Source: Eucommia ulmoides (taxonomy: Eukaryota; Streptophyta; Magnoliopsida; Garryales; Eucommiaceae). From it: a stretch of DNA of 64,000 bases. Where the stretch lies: positions 7,722,818-7,786,817 of the forward strand of contig CM028335.1 of assembly GCA_016647705.1 (NCBI GenBank). Reading direction: 5' to 3'. This document shows, piece after piece, positions 54,661 to 64,000 of this stretch (positions are counted from its first letter, which is position 1; each line of letters begins with the position of its first letter). The notes beneath the pieces are model-generated. The model was given only the letters and a program-made list of their open reading frames with translations. It was not told where the DNA came from and did not search any database. The position numbers were made by a program, and so were the translations under genes.

Positions 54661-55296
54661 AAAAAGTGTTCCGACCTCTTAATTTTACACTTGAAAAATT
54701 TATTCCAAAAAATCATATATATATATATATATTATAAATATTTGGGAAAAGGGTTGAAATTAATTGGATCAATATATTATGTACTAAAAATCATACTCAA
54801 ATTGTATTTATTTTAACAAAAATCAATAATATGAATTATTCTTTAGTTTTTCCTTAACAAAACAAGATTGGGGCCATTTTGTTACAAGTACCAACTAGCA
54901 TATATTATACAAATCACAAATCTGGTGCTTTCAATTATCCAAGAATTGTCTTACACAGCATTTAATGCATAGGGAGTAGGACATTACCAATTGCATGTAG
55001 TGTTAGATATCTTAATTAATTAATAAATCAACCAATTGCTAGGGTTTTAGCTTTATTAGTATGCCACATGCTTCCCATGTCACCTTTCCTTGACAATATA
55101 TAGGTGAAATGGGCACCCTATGAATGTGCATCTTGTCCTTTTCCCATGATGTTCTATTTTTTAATATTTTTGTCCCTTTTGTAATTTGATGGATCCCATC
55201 CACAACATTTTCATGAATAGTGGAATTCCACTTTTTACCCTCTTTTTCAATATATTATTTTTAACATAGCAAAGGGTATCTCACTAACAATCAAAT
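54661..55296. other. Intergenic host sequence, possibly single copy
   Basis: It has mixed composition from about 54870 to 55250 with few obvious repeats, including a TATA-like GACAATATATAGG near 55090. No open frame supports a gene. A distal promoter is possible but unproven. Confidence 0.3.
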
Positions 55297-55530
55297 GAAA
55301 GTGACAGTGTGAGACATTAGTCTAGCTGCTAAGAGAGGTTTTATTTTTCTGTTCTTCATAATTTGATTTTATTAGAGAACATTTACAAATTAAATCTTAA
55401 ATTTAATACTAAGTACATCAGGCTAATATGAATAAGTATATCTTTAAAATTGTTCAGTAAAATAATTTGTCGACATGCACGTAAATTAACCAATACACAC
55501 CTTACTATAAAATAAAAATAAAAATGTTTT
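55297..55530 (+). repeat. SINE-like copy (decayed)
   Basis: It contains GTGAGACATTAGTCTAGCTGCTAAGAG as a possible tRNA-like start, AAATTAAATCTTAAATTTAA, the family core CGACATGCACGTAAATTAACC at 55471-55491, and a 3' end TTACTATAAAATAAAAATAAAAA. It matches the better copy at 58765. Confidence 0.45.
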
Positions 55531-55860
55531 AAAAGTAATTTATAGCTCATCAATGAATTAATAAAGGGGTTGAATTCTCACTTGTTGATAAAGTTAAAGA
55601 GTTGTTCACTAAAATTATTTTTCTCACAACAAATATAATGACTTCGCTTTCAAAAGAGTAAATAGATTCAACACACGTCTAAGTCAAAGAATGGATCTAG
55701 AAAGTTGATTAAGGAGTGATTAATTGATATTTATACAAATTAGGTGAATTTATGTAGAATTTTAAAGTTTTTAATTGACTTTTTTTTTTTTTTTTTTTAT
55801 AAAAATATAAGAATAAAAGTAAAAAATAAAAATTCAGAGGGACTTGAGTGCTCCCTCGGC
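55531..55860. other. AT-rich intergenic sequence
   Basis: It includes a T-run at about 55780-55799. Nothing else is recognised. Confidence 0.4.
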
Positions 55861-57440
55861 CTAGCACGGTCCCGCTAGTGGTTATAGAGGAATATTTTTA
55901 CTATAATGACCCATGTTGATGTGGCTTGGTGTTATCCCATAACAATGTTCGAAAAATAGAATGACACGAATTTGGTGCGCTTTTTAATTAGACGCAATGC
56001 ATGTGGCACCAAACGAAGCCGTTGGTACGAAAAGGCGTGGATTTGGTGAATATTTCTAACCGAATATGGTGCTTGTGACACCAAACACAAATATTGGTAC
56101 GAATAGGCATAGAGGTTAACCAAAGTTAGACGAATGTTGACGAGGACAATGATTCGTTAGCAAAACGTCAGTGCAGTACTGGTGTCAAGTTGAGGTAATT
56201 TGGCATAAAACGTAGACATGCAGCTAAGTCAATGAGTCAACTATGGGCAAGGGTCTACTATTGACTTTATTATGACCCCTCAAATATTCTGATGTCTACT
56301 GCTGTAACTTGAGTTTTTTTTTTACATAAATTATAATAAGGGGGTACCCTTCCCTTTTGATCCTTGACATGGCAAGGTATCTGGCCGTACTAAGGGGCAC
56401 CGAGACAATAAGGTAAGATATAAGGCACAACTTACACATAACAGGAATATCAGTTTGCGGCAAAAAACAAAACACGACACGTCGGCAGACAAGGGCGTCA
56501 TGGAGCAACACTAATGGGCTTTGGGCTTTACTAAGCTAAGATTAAGAAAATCCTAGGCACAATGCTAGGAATAGTGTCATAGGCATAGCATGATACTAGG
56601 CAAGAGCTTGGCACAGGGGCAAGATAACAAATTTCAACATGTGTGCGAGACACTTTGGTAAAATAGGATATTGTTGGGCAATGATGGTGGACATTGGGTG
56701 ACGTAGGAATGAGGTGATGGACAACATTGGCAAAATGAGACATTATTAGGTAATGTTGGAGTAAGACAATCCCAGGCGTAGTGCTAGGATTCGGTTTCAT
56801 GGGCGTGGCATGAACCCAAGGGAAGGCCTTGGTACAGGATTAAGGCAAGGCGAATAAAACATGAGTACAATGTCATGTTCTGATCATAGTCATGTGGGCA
56901 GCGTGACAAACCGTTGGAGCGCAACAGTGCATTTTGGTTAGAAACATGCATATGGCATGGCATGGCATGGCGAGTCATTAGGCGCAATGCCTCAACGAAG
57001 ATGCAACAGAGCATGAGAACTAGCTAGACAATTGATGTTGCTAGTGCTTAACTAGTGTGCAAAAATTGGCCAAGTATGGGAATTTTGGGACATGTGCCTG
57101 GCATGTAGGGGCAATTACTGATGTTGGCCACATAATTGGTTAAGTAACTGCCCTGCACTTTTGTCCAGACATCTATCGAGCAGTTCCAGACCATGTTCCT
57201 AGTGGTTGCAGGTGTCAATTGCGTTCTTTATCTATATATTTTGGATTTGTGTATTGGGTTCAACTATTGTTCCTGCAAACATTAACCAGAATAGTGTCTG
57301 TTTTCTTTTTTTGGCTAAGTAATAAAATAAGGTTGGCTTTGGTTGTTACTTTCTGTGTTCATACTGTTTCCAGTGCGTTTGTGGGCATCGAGTTGCCTTG
57401 GCATCGATATTGTCTAGGAACAGTAGCACGATAGACTGAT
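55861..57440. other. GC-richer unclassified block, possible old LTR
   Basis: Composition shifts to more GC than the flanks. Two diverged copies of a 65-bp stretch (GCTAGGAATAGTGTCATAGGCATAGCATGA... and GCTAGGATTCGGTTTCATGGGCGTGGCATGA...) lie at about 56546-56607 and 56774-56838. Repeated TTGGTACGAA and GGCATGGCATGG words also occur. Minus-strand frames of 70-90 aa show no domain. I cannot find LTR ends, so the identity is open. Confidence 0.3.
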
Positions 57441-58764
57441 TGGTGCGCAACCAAGTCATCATATATGTGAAAAATTCTGATTTGAAATTAATCCTGTGAT
57501 ACCTGATAACTTTTGGATCGAGTTTACGTGGTCCAAAATAGTTAAACAAATATACTAATAGTAGTTCAATCAAATAATTTTTTTCATCGTGATTTCATGA
57601 ATTTAACGTTTTCAATCAATGGTGTAGCCAACAAATATAGAATGACGTTTGTTTGGTATTTTTTTTTCCTGCTTTTGTTCAATTCCATGAATTATTTTTA
57701 AAATTCAAAAATAGTAAAAAACACATTTTCACCCTATATTTTTTTTGTTTATGTTCTAATTTTTTTTTTTTTTTTTTTTTACTTTTAACCATTTTTATAT
57801 AATTTTTTGTGTAATTATAGATGACACTAGTAAACTTACACATAAAATCACACTCTCTTTGTAAATATGGGATATTTTTTTTTAATCTCCAATGCCACAT
57901 CCAAACAAGCCCTTATGAAAAAGAACAAAAAGAAGACAAAGAAGAAGAAGGGGCATTACAAAGCGGATTGCGACAAAAGAGCAAATTTACATGAGAGAGG
58001 AGAGAGGAAGGGAGTGGCCATTAAATTGAATCCAGTTTGCTCTCACTGTTTTTTTTTTTTTCGAACTCATGCATATTTTAACTAATTTTTTTCTCTAATG
58101 ATTTTAAGAACACATTATTAATTTAGTGTATTCAAAATTTAGTTTTCAAATATTCTCTAAAAAAATTAAAATCCTAATTAATAAAGTAAAAAAAAGAGGA
58201 CAACCTTCTCTTATCAAGTAGACTATCACCTATTGTTTTGTTTTTTTCCCCCTATTGATGCTAAAACTGGTCCATAGAAATCCTCAACTTAAGACCCGGA
58301 TCCATCACGTGGGTACTTGGTCAGCCTGTCTGTGTCTAACCCCTCCTCTCTGTAGTTTTGTCTCTCCTCGATTTACTGCTGACTTATGATGGTTAAAACC
58401 CACTTGCCATTTATGAGTGATATTTTTGAATCGAACATAAATTAATAGTGGGCACAAAATGACCCGGTTGGGTAATATGGTAGGCGGGTCATGTGCCAGA
58501 CATAATGGGTCAAGTTTGGTGGGGACACTAATCTCAAGCACCCAATGAAAATGGGTTCAATGCATTTGCATTTTGTGGGTCCCTCTTTTTCTCATATGAT
58601 CAAAGAAATCATGTTTTTTTTTTTAATGATTGTAGAGAATTATCAAAATCCAACTAGAAAATAATTTGTTGCCACCTAACTAATCATTAACAACGTTTTT
58701 AATTTTAGAAGATTAAACAACTATTGAACTTGAGGGATCAAATATACAATTTGACTTTATTGAG
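57441..58764. other. AT-rich intergenic sequence
   Basis: T-runs at about 57758-57780 and 58044-58060 and poly-Lys or poly-Phe shadow frames. A less biased patch at 58270-58560 has no domain. No gene is recognised. Confidence 0.4.
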
Positions 58765-58935
58765 GAGGTGGCTACAAAGTGTTAGTCCACTTAGTAGTGC
58801 CAATTTTCTTAACTAATTAGGGTTCGACTCTTTGGGAGAGTATTCTAAAAATTAAATTTTAAATATACTATGTCGATGTGATGATTCGTTGAGATGCGCG
58901 TAAATTGACCAAGATATACAGTAAAAATAGAAAAA
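58765..58935 (+). mobile_element. Candidate tRNA-derived SINE
   Basis: GTGGCTACAAAGTG near 58768 could be a box A, and GGTTCGACTCT near 58822 fits a Pol III box B. These are followed by GGGAGAG, ATTAAATTTTAAAT, ATGTCGATGTGATGA, the core GAGATGCGCGTAAATTGACC and a tail ACAGTAAAAATAGAAAAAAA. Three related copies occur in the window. Confidence 0.55.
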
Positions 58936-59059
58936 AATAATTTTGGAAATCCACACATTGAAGAAAAGGACGGGCAACGGTCATGAGTACGGGCATTTTT
59001 TTTTTAATTAAAGGAAAAAAAATTACTCCAAAAAAAATAATTTGACAATTTTTTTTTTC

Positions 59060-59805
59060 TAAAATCCTTGTTTGGGTACTTCTAAAATAAATTTATAAAA
59101 TCCATTAAATTTGTAAAATAAATTTTAAATGAGGGAAAAATAGAATTTCTAAATCCCTTCGAATCCGATGTTACTTCTAAATTTTTATAAAGGGATTTCT
59201 CTTCTCGCAAAAGGTATAATTAAAATTATATTACTAAAATTCTAATATTACAATAGATATAAAAATAATATAATTAAAATGATATTACTAAAATTTTATT
59301 ATTAAAATTATATTATTAAAATAGATATAAATATTATTAAATTGCTAAAATAAAAATTGTATTCCTAGGCATATTTTCACATTTTTTATTATTAAAATTT
59401 AATAGATTTCAAAATTTTATGTACAAATGGTTGTTTATCCAAATAAGTAAATTTTGAAATTATACAATCAAATTATTCATTTAACATAGTTATTCAAAGA
59501 AAAAATTTGTGTGTATATATATATATATTTGTTTGTTTTACAGTAAGGTGTTGTTCGGATCAACTTACGCGCTCCTCGACTAATCACTTCCCTGGGCGAT
59601 CTTAAGGGTGCATTCCCCTCACATCGACCTGGTGCATTTAGAATTAAATTCAAAATTTAATTCTCGGATTGTTCTCCAAGAGAGTCGAACCCTGCTAATT
59701 TTTTTTTTATATAATGGGATTTTCAAATCCAAAATTTTGAAATCTTATCATTTACAAATTCTAAATTCTAAGAATTTATCAAATTCCTTATCCAAATAAA
59801 ATATA
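59060..59805. mobile_element. Old MITE related to the Harbinger element, with a SINE inside
   Basis: The left end has CCTTGTTTGGGTACTTCTAAA. The right end, read inward, is TTTATTTGGATAAGGAATTTGATAAATTC, close to TTTGGGTAAGGGATTTGATAAATTC at the right end of the Harbinger element. TTTTGAAAT blocks are also shared. Exact ends and target duplication are unclear. Confidence 0.45.
59545..59705 (-). repeat. SINE-like copy, minus strand
   Basis: Read on the minus strand: GGGTTCGACTCTCTTGGAGA (box B region), GAATTAAATTTTGAATTTAA, GGTCGATGTGAGG, TCGAGGAGCGCGTAAGTTGATC, then CACCTTACTGTAAAAC. It matches the order of the plus-strand copy at 58765 but lacks the 5' part. It sits inside the older MITE. 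Confidence 0.55.
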
Positions 59806-60217
59806 AAATTATTGTACTACAGCAAAGTTATTGTAATTTTTTTATATATAAAAATTGTAGTAATATTTATAACATGCAGATTTTGAACTTTTTAAAAGTT
59901 ATTGTATTAAGTGAATTGAATAAATCGTAAATTACAAAATTTAAATTCACCGAAAAAAAAAACATAATAATATTTTTTTTTGATACAAAAACCCGTAATA
60001 ACATGTGTTGGCTCCCAATGAAAAGATTGTTTTAATTTTTGAAATTTAACCTAAAATATCAATTTTACATTTCTTTGAAATATTTTCTAAACACCAATTT
60101 TAGGGGTGACCCTACTCGCACTCTTAGAAATAACTATTTACAGTTTTTTTCTCCTTTATTAAAAGTCAAATTACCAAAATATGTATTCAACCCAGGTTCA
60201 TCTTAGTATAATATTTT
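59806..60217. other. AT-rich intergenic sequence left of the MULE element
   Basis: A- and T-runs only. The last 9 bases are the target duplication of the next element. Confidence 0.4.
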
Positions 60218-60475
60218 GAAAAAATTACATTTTAAATCCTTTAGGTATTGACATATTTCTAAATAGTCTCTCTCCGTTTCGCGTATCATTTTAAACCCTC
60301 TAAGTATCAACACATTTTTCCTTCCGTCAAAAATTCTATCAAAACTAACCGAATTTTGAGAGTAAAATCGCCATTTTACATTTTTTTTTCTTTTTTTAAT
60401 CAATTTTTAGTATATTTTTTTCTTTTCTTTTTTCTTTTTATTTGATTTGACTTGTCTCTCCCCTCTCTCTCCCTT

Positions 60476-60660
60476 CCTCCCCCTATTACGGGCGTGATTC
60501 CACCCCCCCATAACAGGGGATGAACCACCCCTGTAATAGGGGGGAGGCACCCCTGTCATGGGGGTGATTGTCACCCCACTATTACGGGGGTGTTTCACCC
60601 CCTATTTTTCACAGGGGGTGAAACATCCCCTTAACAGTGGGTGTGACACCCCTTGTGAAA
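60476..60660. repeat. GGGGTG/CACCCC multi-hairpin block inside the MULE element
   Basis: Repeated CCCCTATTACGGG, CACCCCTGTAATAGGGGGG, CATGGGGGTG and TCACCCC words. The clearest hairpin has exact 12-bp arms at 60592-60603 and 60613-60624. Short frames here are not taken as genes. Confidence 0.8.
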
Positions 60661-61025
60661 TGAGTGAGGGAGGGAGAGGGAGGAAGAAGGGAGAGACAGA
60701 GAGATGATGGGGAGAGAGAGAGAGAGAGAAATTAAGGAAAAAAAGAAAATAAAAAAATTATTAAAAAATAAAAAATAAGTAAAAAGACTATTTTGTCCCT
60801 ATATTATGTTATTTTAGATGGAATGACACCCCCTGTGAAATGAGTGAGGAGGGAGAGGGAGGAAGAAGGGAGAGAGAGAGATGATCGGGAGGAAGAGGGA
60901 AGAGAGAGAGAGAGAGAGATGATGGGGAGAGAGAGAGAGGGAAATTAAAGAAAAAAGAAGAAAAGAAAATAAAGAAATCATTAAAAAATAAAAAAAAAAG
61001 TAAAAAGAATGTTTTGTCCCTATAT
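60645..61025. repeat. GA-rich tandem duplication (about 180-bp unit)
   Basis: CCTGTGAAATGAGTGAGG begins both units (about 60650 and 60832). Each continues with GAGGGAGAGGGAGGAAGAAG, a (GA)n run, AAATTAAGGAAAA, and TTTTGTCCCTATATT. Confidence 0.8.
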
Positions 61026-61177
61026 TTTGTTATTTTTGATGAACTTTATGACGGAAGTACCAAATAAAAACGTGTTTATACGTAGAGAATTTAAAATAAA
61101 ACGCGTAAATAGAAAAGGACTGTATAAAAAAGTGTCAATATTTAGAGAGTTTAAAATGTAATTTTCCCTAATATTTT

Positions 61178-61998
61178 TAACATTTCAAATAATAACAAAA
61201 CTTCCAAATGCATTTTATATTTATAGCACAACATTATTTATTAAGAATATTTAAAGGACAATTTTTTTTTATTAAGAATTTCACTTTTATTAATAACTTA
61301 AAAATCGAAATTCTCATCAAAAGGGAAAATAAACCCAGATCATGTAATTGACTCAACCCCAATTAAACCATGACCATAATCAAACAATAATACATAATGA
61401 AAAAAATATATTTTTAAAAAATATCTACTACGTTTTCGTTTCACTTATTTAGTATATGTAATAAAACAATAGACAAATATTAAAAATCAAAGTAAATAAA
61501 ATACGAAGTTAGAGGAAAAATGAAACTTTTTAAACAAGGAACAAAATTTTAAATGGATAAAAAAATCCATTAAAATTTAATTATTTTAATAATTAAACTA
61601 AAAAAAATTGATTTTGTTTTTTGGTAGAAAGAAGATTGGGGGGATCAACAGCCCACCCCCAACTTGGTATAAGTTTATTAATTGTTTCTGCATGTGATCT
61701 GTCCTAATTTATAAAAAAAAAAAAAAAAAAAAAATTGGTTAGATTTTGTTGTTGTCTTTGTCTGGCCTGCGAAAATTGACTGTTCCCAAACAAAGCCTAA
61801 ACAGTTTTAAGGGCATGTTTGGATTCTAAAACCAAACAACACCTTAACATTAAGCACAACCACTTGCCTCATAATTGCTTTGTCCAACACATGTTTGAGA
61901 TCAGCTTACAAGAATTAAGCTAATGTTCTTTTTCTTTCCATCATTAATTTCTTCACTTTTCCTTCAAGTTTAGCTAATTAAGATCCACTGATAGTGTC
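61178..61998. other. Intergenic sequence left of the last copia element
   Basis: AT-rich with an A-run at about 61710-61733. 61620-62000 has mixed composition without a recognised gene. The copia LTR begins at 61999 after GTGTC. Confidence 0.4.
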
Positions 61999-62156
61999 TG
62001 TTGATGTATTATATAGACTTGGCCCACATGGCTCATTAGAATAAAATCCTAGTCCCCACTTCTTTTATAAATATGTGTATATCGTTGTATTATACTTGTA
62101 TCACTTTTCATTATATCAATTCATGATTCTTCTCCTACTTCTCAATTATCTTAAGA
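61999..62156 (+). repeat. 5' LTR of the right-edge copia element (158 bp)
   Basis: Bounded by TGTTGATG at the start and by the primer site TGGTATCA at 62157. The last bases are ATTATCTTAAGA, so the end is not the canonical CA. The partner LTR must lie to the right of the window. Confidence 0.65.
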
Positions 62157-64000
62157 TGGTATCAAGAGTAAATCTTTCCTAAACCTGTTCTCAATAAAAT
62201 TTCCGCAACCTAATGCTACCGCTGTTGCCCTTACTCTCTCGAGATTTTCGTTGTTACTGTAGACTTCATCTCTACTCCAGTATCAATAATCATCACACCA
62301 CCGTCTTTGTTTTGCAGAAACGAACACAAGGCCATTAAAATCACTACCATCGGAGTCTAGACGCACCCTCACGCACCTCCAACAGCTAGCAACGCCACCA
62401 CTCTTCGCCATCTTAGATTTTGGGCTCTATCGCCTCCACCAGGGCTCCAAATTCACCTTACGATATACCATCGGAACCGTTTTGATGAGAAGATTCCAAC
62501 AACGCAAAAATCAACTCCATCAGATACGCCACATGCCTACATGTGCCGCCAAAGTAACTGTGCATTAGATCCACGCGTCACCTGCAGTACTCTACCACAT
62601 CAGCCGCTATGCAAGCACCACGTCAGCGCTGACTTCAACCACATCAGCATCGACCCTAGCCACGTTAGCGCCACATAAGTGCCACCTCGCCTACTACGTT
62701 AGCGACACGTCACCATCCACATCAGTTTCCACGTTAGCACCCTGGATAATTTTATTGCCACGTGTACGCCACGTCAGAGTCCAATCATCAAATCTCTGAC
62801 ACGTCATCGGTTTGTTTGTGAAATTTTTCTTGGACCGGTTTGGCAATTTTTAGACCAATTTTCTTTAAACTTGGACCGGTTCCTGGGATTTTCCGGCATT
62901 CAGATTCTGTTTTCGGCCTCTGTTTTGTGATTTGAGACTCACATAATATATTTTTTGTTAAATCCGTGTGGTTCTTACACTGGTTCATTCGATTTTCATC
63001 CGATCCTTGAAGATTCAATACCGGTTCATGGATAATTTTGGCATTCTGAATCCATCCGTGACAACTTCTCCAGGTTCAACAACAATGCCTATGGGTTCTT
63101 CGCTCATTTTCAATGCCAAAGAGGGTTCAGACCCTACCTCATCTACTGTCACTATATCTATTGCAGATTTGGCTTCATTCCTCCTTCATATCTTCTCCAA
63201 AATTGATACTGGTACAAATTTTTCCTCTGTTTTCTCACTTACTATAGGTAATTCTTCTTGATTCTTTGATTCTGCCTATTGTAATCACATGACATCTAAT
63301 CCCAATATTTTTCAACCAAACTATCCGCGATGAATATCCCTAGTATTTATATTGCTGATGGTTCTCAAATGCCTGTTACACATACCAATCAGGTTTCTAC
63401 TTCACATTTTTCTATTCCAGACATGTATTTGATTCCAAAACTCACCTTAAATCTCTTGTTTGTTAGGCAACTTTGTGAATTGGGATTTGAAGTCATATTT
63501 TCTAATAATGGTTATCATGTGCAGGATCCTCAGACAAGAGAAATTCTTGGGACTTGTCGTAAGGCAAAAGAATTTGAATTTACCAGTTTACACTTTCCAT
63601 TTTCAACTCCACCATCACCACAACTAAATATCCCTTTATCAACCTATGCAACCTCACCACTACCGTCAGTATCATTTTCCTCATCCTTATCTCCACAACC
63701 ACTAGTGTCTCTCTCACCATCCCAACTTTGGAATGTTCGGTTAGGCCACACTTCATCTAACCGACTCAAATTACCAATGTCTCTCTCACCATCCCAACTT
63801 TGGCATGCTCGGTTAGGTCACACTTCATCTAGCCGACTCAAATCGTTTCTCTCTTGTTGTCCGTTAGATTCAGTTTAACATGAGTCCTTCAAATGTATCC
63901 ATTGCCAACTTGCCAAACAACTAACCCTACCTTTCAAAGGGAGTCAGTTTATTTTCCTTACACCCTTTGATCTAATTCATTCTGATATTTGGAGACCTTC
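61999..64000 (+). mobile_element. Copia element, left part, broken and running off the window
   Basis: A short LTR (61999-62156) starts TGTTGATGTATTATATAG. It has TTTATAAATATG as its TATA region and is followed by the primer site TGGTATCAAGAGTA at 62157. The leader with CACGTCA/ACATCAGC repeats runs to about 62800. Gag is not recognisable as a full domain. From 63270 protease-side and pre-integrase parts are visible (LTLNLLFVRQLCELGFEV near 63450; LWHARLGHTSS near 63800), then the integrase start (FDLIHSDIW near 63968). An internal short repeat of LSPSQLW.(A/V)RLGHTSS occurs twice. It is broken; the right part is outside the window. Confidence 0.75.

Larger units (their letters stand above)
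60218..61168. mobile_element. MULE-type non-autonomous element with perfect 9-bp target duplication
   Basis: TAATATTTT is duplicated exactly at 60209-60217 and 61169-61177. Ends are GAAAAAATTACATTTTAAA and, from the right, GGGAAAATTACATTTTAAA. Similarity of the arms extends over roughly 100 bp (TAAGTATCAACACA / ACGTATAAACACG style). The interior has a block of CACCCC/GGGGTG inverted repeats (60476-60660) and a GA-rich unit present twice. No transposase. Confidence 0.88.

Noticed and set aside
55932-57014. Series of minus-strand frames of 63-89 codons as an exon chain
   Set aside because: No domain, no consistent splice borders, and internal repeats suggest an old repeat block.
57867-58085. 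Lys-rich 72-codon frame
   Set aside because: It reads through A-rich runs and shows no similarity or start context that would support a gene.

Overview
This window is nuclear DNA of a flowering plant, most likely a woody eudicot. The evidence is an AT-rich intergenic background, an intronless CRINKLY4-family receptor kinase, a fasciclin-like arabinogalactan protein with a GPI signal, and typical plant transposons: Tat and Tekay gypsy, SIRE-like copia, TRIM, PIF/Harbinger, MULE, hAT and SINE. I could not name the species. All family names come from recognised motifs and end structures; no database was searched.

Host genes are few. A fasciclin-like arabinogalactan gene (about 1.85-2.62 kb, minus) sits at the left. 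A CRINKLY4-related receptor kinase (44.7-47.0 kb, minus), apparently of the CCR1/CCR2 pseudokinase type, sits in the right half. A largely intact PIF/Harbinger transposon (50.0-54.1 kb) carries a three-exon transposase gene and a Myb-like gene with one in-frame stop.

From 3.72 to 41.78 kb almost everything can be read as one very old Tat-lineage Ty3/gypsy element. Its LTRs lie at 3720-4279 and 41212-41784, and it has been split by later insertions. In order these are: a SIRE-like copia locus (4.8-14.7 kb) whose layout records an exchange between a solo-LTR copy and a full copy; a 2.76-kb solo LTR with a perfect duplicated target (15.4-18.2 kb); a second solo LTR with a perfect duplicated target (18.5-19.4 kb); an AT-rich block (19.6-27.1 kb) that contains a 2.4-kb inverted repeat; a SIRE-like solo LTR with a hAT element inside it (28.0-30.8 kb); and a composite of a TRIM and a copia element (33.2-38.9 kb). 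Reading resumes in the Tat gag or pol remnants across several of these insertions. An antisense coding remnant near 40 kb fits the antisense ORF known from Tat elements.

The most unusual object is the composite at 33238-38875. A TRIM in minus orientation and a copia element in plus orientation are fused head to head, and the whole is bounded by one 5-bp target duplication (GGTTC), so it looks like one integration. At the fusion the R-U5 segments of the two families are exchanged between the arms, and both break at about the predicted RNA start.

Right of 42 kb the DNA is ordinary host intergenic sequence with small DNA transposons: Tourist-like MITEs, a hAT-like element, a MULE-type element with a perfect 9-bp target duplication, and a candidate SINE family. 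The first part of another broken copia element runs off the right edge.
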